Shown: positions 1 to 12,449 of the stretch, in pieces
Numbering within the stretch: position 1 is the stretch's first letter
Layout of the letters: the number at the start of each line of letters is the position of its first letter
Origin: Oxytricha trifallax
Lineage: Eukaryota > Ciliophora > Spirotrichea > Sporadotrichida > Oxytrichidae
DNA length: 64,000 nucleotides
Direction of reading: 5' to 3'
Assembly (NCBI GenBank): GCA_000711775.1
Contig: ARYC01000639.1
Coordinates: forward strand, 1 to 64,000
Translations under genes and position numbers: made by a program
Notes under the pieces: model-generated
The model's input: the letters and a program-made list of their open reading frames with translations, nothing else
Told to the model about the DNA's origin: nothing
Databases searched by the model: none

Positions 1-3000
1 CTCATTAAGTCCATCTTATTGAATCTCCTCAAATTATTCTTAAGAGGAGTTGGCATGTTGTTAATTCTGCAGGTTGTACTCATTGAACTAAACTTAGTCA
101 TCTTAACAGCCAGGGTGTCTTTAGAACGAAAGCTCATACTATGACTGTTGTAATCCTTCATTCCTTTTGTTGCCATCAACTTGCACTTGGGAATCCTGTT
201 GAAGTTGGTTAGCGCTCAAGTTCTTAGAGCAAGACTGGGGTTTTGAAAGTGAATTTTGGTATTGTTGGGTCAAATACACGTTTTGATCAGGCTCTTCCAC
301 GCGCATCAATAAATCGTCTTAAGAATTTACTTTTGAGGAGGAATTCTGATTAACGGGGTTTTAAATTAATGTTTGCTAGACCAATTCACTGAAAGCAGGA
401 AACTGTCTCTTCTTAACATTCCTTTGGAACCCCTTTCTTCTTCTGTTTTTTAGTTCTTTTGTGAACCTTTTGGTTTTTGTTTCCTTTCTCGATTCCTTTC
501 TTCTCTACCACCTATAGGGTCTTTTCTTACATCTATAGGGTTCTAGTTTTTCTGGACTTATTATCAGGAACTTATTAATTGTTATTCATACTATTGATAA
601 AGGGATTGTTTCCACTTCCTATGATAGAATTTTAAGCCAATTACAAATTTTAGAGTTGCTGCATCGAGGCAGAAAGAAGCATATGTGGATTTATGGGATT
701 AATTGCAGGGCTTGGATATTATGAGAAAGGTTAAGTTTGCTGTAGGAAGTTATTATAGTAGACTTAACCAGATAGGGGTAGATTTGCAACTGGACTGCTC
801 ATATATGAGTTCGAGTTCATGCCAATTAGGCCTTATCTCTAATCTCCGATGATACCAAAGTGCTGATTATTTGAGAATTGCATCTTGATTGGAGTTTAAG
901 CAGCAGTTGAAGACACTTAATCACTCTTCTAGGGACTGAAGTAATTGAAGATATTCCCACTTTGATTCTAGAAACCAGGATTCAACTGCCTGGATTGAGC
1001 TTGTGGAAGCGCTTTCTAACTATTTTGACTGTACCCATCGTTTTGGCTGAGTCCCTTTTCGATTAAAATGTCATCAAAAGGCTTTTGAATTTGATCAGGC
1101 ACTTTATTGATTTATTTAATGCAATCCCTAATCATGCTGGGAGTTTGGATCGAGGTGGGTTATGTCTAATTGGCAAAACTCTGTGACTAATCTGAATTAG
1201 CATTGACATTTTCAGCTTGTTTACGAGACTCATTATCAGAATCAGTTCCACTAAGGATTTTCTTCCAAAGGCATGTTCTAATCAGTAGCTGCTTTTGATA
1301 TGGGACTTTAAGTAAGATTATTGCCTTTCTTAACTTTCTTTGTTTGTTATGGCACGTAAGTTGGATCAGTATGACTATCTTCTTCTTATAAGGCAACTTT
1401 AGATTTGGGTGCATAAGTTTGAGATTTTTCTTATCATTTGCTTTCTAAGCTTTACTTCTTTTTTTAGGTCTGCTAACTTTCTTCTAAGCATTGGAACCAC
1501 TTGCATTATTTTGAGCTGGTATGCTATTTGTTGGTCCAAAACCCATAGTTTGTTAAGAGCTAATTTGGGCTGTGTGAGTTGAGCCTTAACTTTTTGTAGC
1601 CGTGTCAGTAGTATTGGATAAGATATTTTGGTTTTATTACTGTTGATAAATTTGGTATTGGCTCTGGTTCATTAAGTTTACAGGGTAGCTAAGATAAAGG
1701 GCTCTATTAGCATGGAACATTGTAATTAGAAACCAGGCTTGAGTCACGATGTTGACTTAAATCATTTGCATAGTTCTGACTGTATTGATTCTGCTGAGAA
1801 TAGTTGCACTAGTTTGAGAACTAGTCATTCTATGATTGATTGTACTAGTTGTGAACACCAATGCCAGAAGATTAATATCTATTCTGTTGAATCAGGCCAT
1901 GGATTTAATTCACCCCTCGTTTGCCAAGAACTGTAAATTGCTGTTCTGATTCTCTGATTTTTGATAGACACTATTAATAATTAACAACACACTATCCTTA
2001 CTTGAGATTTGATTGTCTGGTTGAAGCAATGTTAAAGAATTGAGGGAATAAGTTTTTCAGTTTTGAAAGCATTGGGCTGATATGAAATTCTTTTTACTCC
2101 TCCTTTGTTCTTTGCACTGGTTTTTCTAAAGGTAAGACGACATTTTTAATAATCTCTTGCTGTATGTCATCAACATAGCGAACCAACTAGGTTACGCGAG
2201 CAAGCGGGAGTTAAGAAACGTTGGTATTGAGAATAGTGGATTCTTGACTTGTCATTTAAATGAGCAATCTTAAGTCTTGAGGAAGTTAGAGGTTGAGATA
2301 CTCCAGAGAGTATTGATGCCATTCATCGAACACCTCCTAATTTCTATATGTACAACAAATCAAAAGTTCATTGGGCTTACCTTGTAGTGATCCACTCATA
2401 CAAGTGAGCATTCTCATTTACCAGCATGTTATCTAAAGCTTTGATAAAAGCCTTTGTAAATTCCCTTCCATAATTTAACAATAAATCTGGAATGCCATGC
2501 TAAAAGTTTGCACTTTGATCAGTGCTTCATGTTAAAACCAACATCAAATCGATGATTTATGCTCTGATTTCGATGATGAAATATGGATCATAATTGAAGG
2601 GTTTAGCTTCGTTTAGTATGATTCTTTCCTTAAGCTGGCTTACATGATGCTCTATAAAAATTCTATTAGTGAATAATATTACCTGCAAAAGATTGAGGGT
2701 CTTGATCTTCTTATTGCAGCCCCTTTAGAGTATTAATGACATTCACCAGTTTTGTCATTTCATCAGCTTCTTAAGTAACCATTCTGCAAGCATCCACATC
2801 CTCATCTTTGTAGTCAACGTCACTAGCATACTCGTATGTGAGAGCGCTAGACTAAATCATAAATAATCGAGCTGCCGTTTTAGGTCGACTACAGCATAAA
2901 GCAATTCTTTGCCTGAATACCTATAAATTATTAGATGTGTCAAAATCTTACCAGCTAAAGATCCTTTGGAAAAATTCTCGAGCTAGAATGTGGGTGTCTG

Positions 3001-5975
3001 TCATAGCCCCCAAGAATGTAGTTACAGGAGTCAAGTCACGCTCACAGCCATATATTTTGATGGTGAACACAGTCTTGAGTCCTGAAAGAGCCCCATCGTC
3101 ATTCATCAACTCCAAGATAACACTCATGATCACCTCCTCTTAGTCATTCTCATCCTTGATAATCACTGGAAATCTGGTTACTTTCTGTCTGCTTGACATG
3201 AGCAGCATTTGTCCATCTTTGTCAATTCTTAAAACTGCAAAGTGACTTTATGGAATAGGGGAGTCTGCAAACATGTAGATCAGCTCAACTCAAAGTTCCA
3301 TGTCGGTCCTCAAAGAAAGGCTTGAATATTTTATTGTTGAGACTGATAAACCTGCAAATACTCTGCATCCTGTACAAGTCGTAATCAAATACATCTTTTT
3401 AAAATAGAAGAGCAACTTTGTAACTTCTAAATTTGCAATCAAATGCGCACCAATTTAAGACGGAAGTGAGTGGAAATCTCAGGGGATTTAGGAAGTAATC
3501 GCTCAAGAACTATTCAGGTTTCATCTCGAGCAATCCGCAAACCATCATTGAGAATGCTAAAGTATTGGCGAACATAGGAGCATCGTTAAGTATAGCCAAT
3601 AACCCCATAACTTCAGTAAGATAAAAGTAGCCATTTGGATCATCTCGAAGTGAGCTCTTGAAAATGCAATTGGCGTTGAATACCATTCCTCTATTTCTAT
3701 TCTAGAAGGCATTCATCTTGAAGCTATTTCTTTTACATTAGGAGTAGTGAGGAGTATACATAAGGCGATAATCTGATTCTTCAAAGAAGGGAGAGCCTAA
3801 GAACTTGATCTGATAGGCACCTTAAAGCTGCTGAGTAATGTGATCGTAACAGTCAAGCAAGTAAGTTTTCATACTACCCAGTTAGTAGATTTAGGCCTCT
3901 CTGAAAGCTTTTGGCCTGGCCTTTACGTACTCAAAGCGTAAGAAGGGCTGATCCTGAGGATATTTCAATAAAGCAGTCGAAGTTATCATGTTTCCAGAGG
4001 TTTTCATTTGTTCAACTGTGCGTTTGTTCAAAAATTGGAAAGTCAAACGTTTTGGCTTTTCTTGAGTGAACGTTTTCTTGGATTCTTCAAGATACTAAAC
4101 ATCCTCAGTTCCAACGTCGATGGTTTGCTCTTTCTTCTCTGACTTGGATCTCTCTCTGGCTTACTTTTGATTGACGGATCTTTACCTGCTAGTCTTTGTA
4201 TGCCTACACCTCAGACTAGAATTAAAGTGAATTTCTATTGAGCACAGTATCATCAAGTTTCACACTTTATTTAAACTTATTAATAAGTTTTTCAGTAGCC
4301 TCTTAATCAATTAGTGGGAAGTCTTAAAACTTGCTATTCTGATCATCATCCTGAGAAGTGAAGACTTTAAAGTAGTCGCCTTATTAACACGATTAGTTAT
4401 AATTATTGAGAATAGCTAATAACTAGATTACTGAATTCTTTCGTTCATCGTAACTAGTTTTACTCTGAGTCTACAACAGAAGCTGGTTCTCATATTTTTA
4501 CAGAAGTTACTTGGAAGAGTTGCTGATATCCTGTAGAGTCCTCAATTAATCTGGCAGAATACGGACATTGCTGTTTATCAAACTTGCTATAAAATCTTCA
4601 TTTGTAGTAACCAAACGTTTAGATAGCTCAGTAGAGAATCTGGTTTCTTATAGAATTTATGAGTCTGTCATTTTTTTGAATGTAGCCAACAAGTCCTTTA
4701 TTTCGAAAGATTCCGGGTTCGTACCATTGCCATTACTCATGCATTGATTGTTGAGCCCAAGCATGTTCTAACTGTGCATCGAATTTTGCAAATTGGGAGC
4801 TTAAATGGATAAGTTGGTCTGAACCATAGGCTATTGAGCTTGAGGTTTTTAGCCTTTTTCAATCTGCCGTTTCACGATAAAGTAATTTTTAACGCGCTCT
4901 TCGTATTCATTCCTGCCTTCGAAATGAAATTATTGTACAAGTTCAAGCTCAGCCGGGGGGAAGTGCTAAGAGATATCCGCTGATGTAAGCAACATAAATT
5001 TGGAGGCTATACTATTGTCTTATAACGAAGTATCCACATCCACTTTAAAATAGGAAAAGTCCTTGTTGAAAGTCGACTAAACATTTTTCATCATAGCAGA
5101 TGTGGTATAGCCCATGTTTTTCTGGATTTTGTTCATTCTCTGAACCATATCTACAAAGCTCTTAAAATGAGTATCCCTATCAATTGTCAATTTACTGATC
5201 TTAAACAGAATTTAGTGCTGCCAAATCTTTCAGACTTCCTTAGGTAGCATGTTTAGGTTATTGAACTATACAGTCATAAGCTCTCTTTACAATTTTGAAA
5301 GTCTAGGTAAACTGATGCTGATCTTTACTAGTTAGCCTGTTTAGTTGAACCATAAGAATCATGCTCCAGTAGTCATCACACAACAGAAGAAATGTTAACA
5401 ATGTGCCCTCGAACATTATTTTGGATTAGGATTTGCCTGCCTTCTGAATCTTGATTTGTGTATGATGGAGTATTTGGAATGCACTTCCTCCCTTTTAGAA
5501 AATCTCTTCAAGTTGCTATGGTGGTCAGATCAAAGTAGAATTTCATTGGAAAAGACAATCTATGAAAAGTGTTTTCAATCGGCTCTCGATTGATGTCGTC
5601 CGACATTAACTGCATTGGTAGAATTTTATAAATTAATTATAATTTAATCGTTGTTTTAACAGATAAGTTAATTAAACTATTATTATAAAACTGTAAATAA
5701 TGAAAGCAACTCAAAGTAAAAAACTCTCATGCCAATACTCCGACAAGGGTTAATAATCTTAGTAAGAATAGTCGCTCACCTCAATCGTCAGCGACGATCA
5801 TCTTAGCCAGCACTCCTTTGAAAGCATTAAGTAGAGTTGAGTCAAGATTCATGACAAGCAAATCATAAAGTGGGGACCTGTAATTTTGGGGAAGAATTTC
5901 GTTCAAGTGGTTGCACCAGCTAAGTATTCGTATAATACGGGAGCTCTCCTCAACTCTGGTGAAGTTCCTCCTCAA
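1..5975 (-). CDS. Very large intron-bearing gene, Q/N-rich C-terminal part, unrecognised
   Basis: Minus-strand coding runs through nearly the whole interval with UAA/UAG as Gln; the 3' end lies beyond base 1. A candidate first exon (5975-5781) begins MRRNFTRVEESS. The main body follows from about 5606 (LMSDDINREPIE), with a KIQKNMGYTTSAMM stretch near 5100. A well-conserved-looking middle part (about 4150-2960) includes GYFYLTEVMGLLAILNDAP. From about 2300 to the edge the protein is rich in Gln, Asn and Ser and holds a PKKRSK nuclear-localisation-like motif (1451-1468). Three short introns of 31-37 nt keep the frame open when removed. A few UGA codons and frame changes remain, so this is a decaying copy or is interrupted by short eliminated sequences. 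It is divergent from the transposase gene starting at 6009 and may be its partner or a host gene. I do not recognise the family. Confidence 0.6.
2344..2380 (-). other. 37-nt intron
   Basis: On the minus strand this starts GTAAGC and ends CATATAG. Removing it joins ...EWITTR to NQEVFDEWHQYS in one frame; unspliced, the frame is lost. Its length is typical of short ciliate introns. Confidence 0.7.
2652..2682 (-). other. 31-nt intron
   Basis: GTAATA...TTATAG on the minus strand. Its removal joins ...DQDPQSFA to EHHVSQLKERII in frame. It is the same length as the next intron upstream. Confidence 0.7.
2921..2951 (-). other. 31-nt intron
   Basis: GTAAGA...TTATAG on the minus strand, with a CTAAT branch-like site. 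Splicing joins FFQRIFSW to YSGKELLYAVVD. Confidence 0.65.
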
Positions 5976-6008
5976 GTGGATTCTTTATAAGGAGGGTTAA
6001 TCATTAAG

Positions 6009-8847
6009 ATGCCTTTGGATGGTATAGATTCTTACTTAAAGGACATGATTGATATCAAGAGTATACATAACGACGATTCATTGTGCCAATTTCTGGAGCA
6101 GTTCTTGAGTCAATTTCGCAATTCAAAGCAGGTTAGTCAAATAAATTAAGATTTAAGAATCATTCTAATATAATTCTAATTTAGAAACCCCAGTCAATTT
6201 AAGAAGGATAGCCAGTGCAGTTGATATAAACAGGTTTACTCTCTCTTATATAAAATAGAATGTAGCTAAACCATGGATTACCGAAGGATTGTAATCCATA
6301 CCTAAAACCTTGAGAATCAAAGCTTGCACATAAGCGACTTGAGATAGTAAGAATGTATATGGAAGATTAGTTGAAGCCAAAGTAAATTTCGAAGAAGTTG
6401 CGAGTGACAGCAGAGTTTGTATCAAGAACTGTTGAGAAGTTTAAGCATGAGATGAAAAATAGCGTATTCCAACCTTAAGAACCAAAAAAACCTGGCAAGA
6501 GGAGGGAGTGAGATAATGAGCAGCTGGTTGCTGCAGTTGGCGAGTGCATAGAAGAAATTGGAATTTACTAGTGTACTGGCAGAAATATTCATAATCGATT
6601 GTAAGAATTGAAGTTGGGCTCATCATTAAAGTATGATTTCAAAGTGCCATGCATATCAACGATTCATAAGATTCTCAAGGAGCAGTTTCATCTGAAGTTT
6701 GGCAAGACAGAGGCAGCGAATGTCAAATACAGAGATCCTGCTTATAATAGCAAACGCTTATGGGTGAGTCGACTTTTATCATAGTTTCTAAGAGAGGATG
6801 CAGTAATTATATCAGTAGATGAAAGCAACTTCAGGTCTGACTACTTGCCTCCTAAGCAGTGGGCCCTAAATTAGAAGAGTATTCTGGGTAAGAGGAAGAA
6901 TAAAGTTACCAAATCGATTGCAGTCAAGAAGTATAGTAGAATCATCGCAGGCGATAAGGATTTGCAGTATGGAGGGATGCTGCTTGGAAAGCAGTCGAAT
7001 GGTGAATATTCTTAGAAATCATCTTATTCATTGGATGCAGTTTCATCTATATGATCAAACGATTTACCTGCTTAAAATGTTTTTAAAGGTATCAATCTGT
7101 AAGCTAATGCAAAGGATTCGTAATCATCCAAACTTCATTCAATAATGTAGAGTAAAGCTAAGCCAATTTCAAAACCCCATTCTAGTACCAGTACTTTAAA
7201 TAAGTTGGCTAAACAATCGATTTTGAAGAAATCATAGAAATCATCAAGCAGCTCTATAGTAAGTTATTCCTAAATAATATTGATTTGCTATTATACAGAA
7301 GGCAGGCATTTTACAAACTCCACCTCGCTAGAATTTGAAAGCAAAGTAGTAACTAAAGTACGATCTATCCCCTATACTTGAAGTTGAAGACACTCCCTAA
7401 AACCAATCGAGTACTTTGAAGAAATTCAGAAATTTGAAGTTGCAGAGCACTGCAAAGAAAGTCACTTCAGATGATGAGCAGATCAAACGAATTCATTCAG
7501 GGCTCACGCCATTGATTGACAAGGTGTCAAAATTAAAACTGTAATCAACTTTAAAGAAATCAAGCAGTTCGCTATTGAGTTAGAGATAGAGAGAAGTTGT
7601 TCAGCTCACTCCAAGAAAGCTGTCGCTATCAGTTTTGAGCAGCTCGAATATTGATGAAAGTAAGTATACAAAAGATAATTTGAAGGTTGATGGTTGTTGC
7701 ATGATGATAGTATCTGATAAAATCGTTCTGTTCTTGATAATGCCAAACTATCATACTCAGCTTAGTTTGAGCGATTACTTATCTTTGATAACTTCAAGAA
7801 TGAGAGAGATGCAAGTTGAGATGTGAACTCTGGGAATTTTACTATGATTAGAACTACCATTGTAGATGAAGATACCCTGAAGATATCTCTTGGATTGCAT
7901 GGTTCCGCGCTGAGGTTGTATGGCTCCAGGTTGTATGGTTCCTGGTTGTATGGATCCGAGTTGTATAGATCCATGTTGTATGGCTCCACCCTTAAGTTGT
8001 ATGGTTCCACCCTTGAGTTGCATGGTTCCACCCTTGAGTTGTATGGTTCCAGTTCTCACAAATTCAACAAGTCTCATTTCAAACCACTAATCATGATGCA
8101 AACTTCCATCAAACTTCTAAGATTATAATTCAACTACCGTCCTAAAACCAAATTAACTTTACTAATAGATGACCCATCACAAAATCATAACCAATAAGAA
8201 GAATCCAAAGAATGTGATAAACCCTGTGCATATATTCCAGATCAAAGTCAGATTAATCTCAATTATAAGCCAATCTCTCAGTATCGATATGAAATGCTCT
8301 CCAATTTAGGCGATTATGGTTTGAGAGCAAGACAGTTGTCGATTGCAAAGTAAACAGTGAAGAGATAACAGTACTCTATGGGTTTGATAACATCGATAGC
8401 AGTTGATAGAGTGATATCCACTCAAATAATTGAAGGAGCATTCGATTCAGTGCTATATGAAAACTTTATATATCAGACGCTGAGAAGTATAAGAACTGAC
8501 AAAGATCTATGCAACAAGAAGGTGGTGCTTTTAATGGATAATGCCATAATTCACAAGTATTCTAAGATGCTTGCGACTGCTCGTCGCTTCAAAGTCAACG
8601 TACTCTTCAATGCAGAATACTCGCCCTGGCTCAACCCAATCGAATAGTTGTTTGCATACATCAAGAAAAACCTCAAGCAGCAGAACATCAACAGCAAGTA
8701 AGCATACTCTCCTAACAAACTTATAGAGTGCAGCTGGTCAAACGCATCCAAGAAATAATAAAAAACATGAGCGAGGATGATGTTCGAGGACTCTGGGCAT
8801 TCAGTATCAAGAAATGGATACATACTCTGAGGTATGGCTTTGTATGA
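6009..8847 (+). CDS. IS630/Tc1-type DDE transposase with introns (decayed)
   Basis: A transposase of the IS630/Tc1/mariner superfamily, expected to cut element ends through three acidic residues. It starts at ATG 6009 (MPLDGIDSYLKD). A helix-turn-helix follows (KPKQISKKLRVTAEFVSRTV, about 6370-6430). The first catalytic Asp is in IISVDESNFRSDYLPP (about 6810), the second in VVLLMDNAIIHKYS (about 8525) and the third acidic residue in YSPWLNPIEQLFAYIKK (about 8620). It ends ...LRYGFV at a UGA. Introns at 6132-6184, 7259-7298 and 8698-8726 restore frame. Unusually, about 1.4 kb separates the first two catalytic motifs and encodes Ser/Lys-rich sequence and a minisatellite; the family norm is about 90 residues. 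Four or so in-frame UGA codons (for example near 6294, 6512, 7051 and 7824) mark this copy as broken. Confidence 0.75.
6132..6184 (+). other. 53-nt intron in transposase gene
   Basis: GTTAGT...TTTAG. It follows codon 41 (FRNSKQ) and its removal continues into KPQSIQEGQPVQ. Confidence 0.6.
7259..7298 (+). other. 40-nt intron in transposase gene
   Basis: GTAAGT...ATACAG. Removal joins a Ser-rich segment to KAGILQTPPRQN in frame. Confidence 0.55.
7892..8051 (+). repeat. Minisatellite of 15- and 21-bp units inside the transposase gene
   Basis: About nine imperfect copies of TTGTATGGTTCCACCCTTGAG, some shortened to 15 bp. Both lengths are multiples of three, so the plus frame stays open and reads as repeated LYGS/LYGSTLE. 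It lies between the first and second catalytic motifs. Confidence 0.85.
8698..8726 (+). other. 29-nt intron in transposase gene
   Basis: GTAAGC...TTATAG with a perfect CTAAC branch-like site. Not a multiple of three; removal joins NINSK to VQLVKRIQEIIKN and restores the C-terminus. Confidence 0.75.
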
Positions 8848-9050
8848 GATTCTACTCAAAAACAAGAATTGCATCATACATTGAAATTTCTATAAGCGCT
8901 TATACCTAATGCATTGTCATTTTTACTGCCTATACTATTACTGCTGCTATTACTCCTGTTATTAATACTGTACTTAAAATTAATACATAAATGCACGAGG
9001 ATCCCTGAAAATCGCAGTTTTCATAAGTCTGCTCAAACTATTATGAAGTT
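8848..9050. other. Non-coding stretch after the transposase
   Basis: Includes a run of ACT/ATT-rich triplets near 8925-8980. No gene seen. Confidence 0.4.
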
Positions 9051-9319
9051 TTGACGAGTGGCATCAAATTCTGCTCTACTCCACTCTATATAGCAAATTT
9101 CTATGCACTCAAGGTATACACCAGAGGAGTTGAGCAACTTAAACTAAAATTGGACAAAAGTTTGTTCAAAATCAGTATTTCAAGAATTGAATGGGTTGGT
9201 GAGAGAGGAGATGCACTGAGCATCATGCTATCCAGTTTGATAGAAATTCAGCACAAACCTAGCAAATTTGCAACTTCTGCTCGATTTTTTTGGCCAGTAT
9301 CGATTTGCAGGTACTGCTG

Positions 9320-9815
9320 CAGTATTGAGCATTATGACCACAAAAATTTACAAAAATTTGACCAGCAACAACGATTTTCAAGATTTTTGACCACCCTGCT
9401 CCAAATTTGGCTTGGTCACCGCATATTTGTGAAAAGTGACTCATAATACTAAATTCAGAGTAAAAACTGCGATTTTTTGAGATTTTGACCACTACTCTGG
9501 TCATTTTGGTTTAAACTATGCACTCTGGTCATTTTTGGTGGAAATCTCAGCTTTGACCACTATTCTGGACATTTGAGTTAAAATCATGCACTTTGGCCAC
9601 TTTTTTGACCACTCTGCTCAAATGGGGGAGACAAACATACAAAGACAGAAATTTTGACCACGAATAGTAAAGTTGGTCATTTTTCACATATAATTTAGAA
9701 TTTGGTCACTTTATATATGTTCCTAATGATACATAAAGACTTTGACCACAAATGAAAATAAAAGTGAGCATTTTGTAAAATTAAGTAGCAGTTTGGCTAC
9801 TTTTCGCATATAAGA
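9320..9815. repeat. Array of TTGACCAC / TTGGTCA motifs in both orientations
   Basis: At least ten copies of a short motif, as TTTGACCAC and its near inverse TTTGGTCA, spaced 30-60 bp. It lies about 500 bp past the transposase stop. Arrays of short motifs near an end are typical of transposase-binding subterminal regions, so this may be the right end of the element whose left end is outside the window. That role is inference. Standard-code ORFs through it are probably chance. Confidence 0.6.
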
Positions 9816-9829
9816 CAAAACGCATAGTA

Positions 9830-12100
9830 AATTAGCAGTAATTATATATTTAATTAATTTTGAATTTTAATTTTTACATTTCCCCGATTCAATTGTATTT
9901 TATCAATATTAATTTTAAATTAATAACTTATTTTATATAATAAGTTCAATCCTTTTTTAATTTTTAAATAATATTCTAAATTTTATTTAAAATATTGTGA
10001 TAATAATTTTTAATTTATTCCTATAGAAAATTTTAAAATAAATATTTTTAATATAATGGATGTATAAATTTACCCCATATGTGCTTATATTTTTTTCCAG
10101 TTAAACTATTCTTTTTGTTTTATTATATTTTATTATCATTACCTTCTTTGTATTTCTTAATTTTAAATTGGAGTTATTATATTTAGGCTTAAATTATATT
10201 AAGTATATATAGTTGTTGTATTTTTTGTAGAAATGAATGATTTAATAATTTTAGAATTAATAATGGTTATCATTATTATGAATATAATTAATTATACTTT
10301 TCTGAATATTATAGAAGGAATAGGTAGAAGGAGAAATATGAATGAGAAATAAGCGAATGGAGTAGAGATAATAACAGAATAAGATGAAAGTTATTAATGA
10401 TAATTAATGTGATTTAAATTTTATTCTATATTTCGTTTTTCCTTCTCTTTAATTGACTTTATTCTAATTATTCATAATTACTAATCTTATTTTGTTTTGT
10501 TAGTAATTATATTTATATTAATAAGTATACCTTAATTTGCTTGATTTCACCAAATTATTCTAATGGATTTAATATAATCTCAATCTTTAAATTTCAATTC
10601 ATAGTTTGATGATTTCATTGAGAAAGATATTAGTGAATTAAAACGGGGCTCTTAAGCAAATTCTTTATGTTTTAATTTTAAACTTTTAGGGAAATGATTA
10701 TTCAACCCAGATACATTCTTAAAATTATATAAATCAATTGTAAATACCTCTTCATTTTATTATATAAATTCTAATTTAAATTAGAATGCTCTAAAAATAC
10801 TGTCAAAATGTGACAAATTACTTTTCTTTAGTCAATATCATTTATATAGTTTACAAATGTATCAAACAATTCTTCGATAAATAATTCAATTTAAAGACCT
10901 TTTTCAATCAAATTCCTATAGAATATGATATTTTAGTAAATTATCTTAAACATCTATAAAGTATAGATTTCAATTATTGAAATGAATTAGCTAATGTATT
11001 GACTATATAAAATAAAACATCATAAAGTCTAGTTAATAAACTATAAACATATAGCAATATGAATTACCGACAAGGATAAATTAAATCCATAAATTAGAAC
11101 TATTGGCAACTTCAGTCAGTCATATCACACTCGGTAGCTGTCATGCCTACTTCAGTCTATATTATAAACATAAAGGTAAATCCTTAATGTTTCATAGCAA
11201 TTCAAATTATTAATGTACTTGATAACCTCTTTTTAATTTCTTATTTACATAAGTAAGGTTTTAAAGGTTTTTATTTGGTCTTTACTTATATTTACTTATT
11301 TATGGTGTTAATAAACATGGCGAGGCTGAGATAACTATTCTCTAAACACAGATTTCTTGCAATTTGGTATCATTAAACTTCTAAAATCCGATAAAATGCT
11401 TTTATATATAATAGAATACTTAAGTTAATGATAATCGCTTAAAATCATGTTACTAAGACATGAATTCCTTATGATTAACTTTAATCTGTGAATAATATTT
11501 TAATATCTACTATGAACTATTAAATTATTTATTTTGTTTGTTTGATATCTCATTTAGTAACTAGCTTAATTTTCAAGTTTATTCAATCAACCAGTCTATG
11601 GACAGAGCCAAGCAATAGTTTAAAATGAAATTTATTGCTTTGCATCACAATAACGCATCTATTCATTCGATGCTCACTTAACTTGTTCCCTGCAAGTCAC
11701 TCTAACTGTTATATTGCACTTTTAATATACATATTGATTCATTTAAAATATTAATTTATTTTTTATAAATTATTTCTATATTGATATATATATATTACTT
11801 AACAAATCTAAGATATAAATTTACACTGTTTAAACTAGGTATTTCTGTATATCAGCCTCGAAGTAAGTCACTTGAAGATCAATTTGAATATATCATGCTG
11901 CTCAACTTGAAAAGAAAGAAGAAAGAATAGCAATATAGAAACAAGGGAGAAAGAAGAAATGAATAGCATTATTGCTAATGAAGGATTAAGCATGGAGTCC
12001 TTAAACAAAACTAAAATAATCTAAATAATTTATATAATAATCTTTATATAGTATTAAATATTATTATTAAATATTATTTACCATGATTTGGTTTTATAAA
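9830..12100. other. AT-rich germline DNA, no clear gene
   Basis: Very AT-rich. A short purine-rich patch at about 10290-10400 reads NMNEKQANGVEIITEQDESY before a UGA and could be a small coding segment. Another, near 11895, reads MLLNLKRKKKEQQYRNKGER. Neither is long enough to claim. Confidence 0.3.
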
Positions 12101-12177
12101 CTGCAGGATATTAGAAAGTAAATGATAGTCAGAGCAATAGTGTGTAAGTTCAGTGAAGCAGGGAAGAGAGTCATTTC

Positions 12178-12447
12178 ATGCAGTGCAAGATGGATGCTTG
12201 TCCATTCAAGAAACAAAGAGGCACTCGGAATAGAAAGAGCGCTTTAAACAAGCTAATTATGAAAGAACTGCAGCAGGTGAGAGGGACAAGTGATTTCAAA
12301 AGGGAATAGAACAACGAGAAGGAATTCCAATGCAGGTAGAAATAGGGAAGGAGAAGTAAGTTGCAAGATAATAAGGAAAATACAATGCTGGCTGGAAGCT
12401 TATTATCAATTGTCAGAAAAACAATTTAAAGTGGTTTATTTAAGTGA
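12178..12447 (+). CDS. Small basic ORF (89 aa), candidate macronuclear-destined segment
   Basis: Open from ATG to UGA with three UAG and one UAA as Gln. It begins MQCKMDACPFKKQRGTRN and is rich in Lys, Arg, Gln and Asn. The patch is markedly less AT-rich than its surroundings. No family recognised and no splice or pointer evidence. It could be a real small gene, part of a larger rearranged gene, or chance. Confidence 0.35.
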
Positions 12448-12449
12448 GT

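Noticed and set aside
1187-1414. A free-standing 75-aa gene
   Set aside because: It is only a stretch between UAG/UAA codons of the large minus-strand gene, which continues open on both sides under the ciliate code.
1739-1936. Plus-strand 65-aa ORF rich in Ser and Cys
   Set aside because: Antisense to the Q/N-rich part of the large gene; CAA/AAC repeats read backwards give such ORFs.
6769-6789. GTGAGT...CATAG, looks like a 21-nt intron
   Set aside because: Its length is a multiple of three, it is open, and unspliced it gives RLWVSRLLSQFLRED, which fits the family before the first catalytic motif.
7762-8077. Minus-strand ORFs with repeated GTIQLKGG and EPYN motifs
   Set aside because: They are shadows of the minisatellite inside the plus-strand transposase gene.
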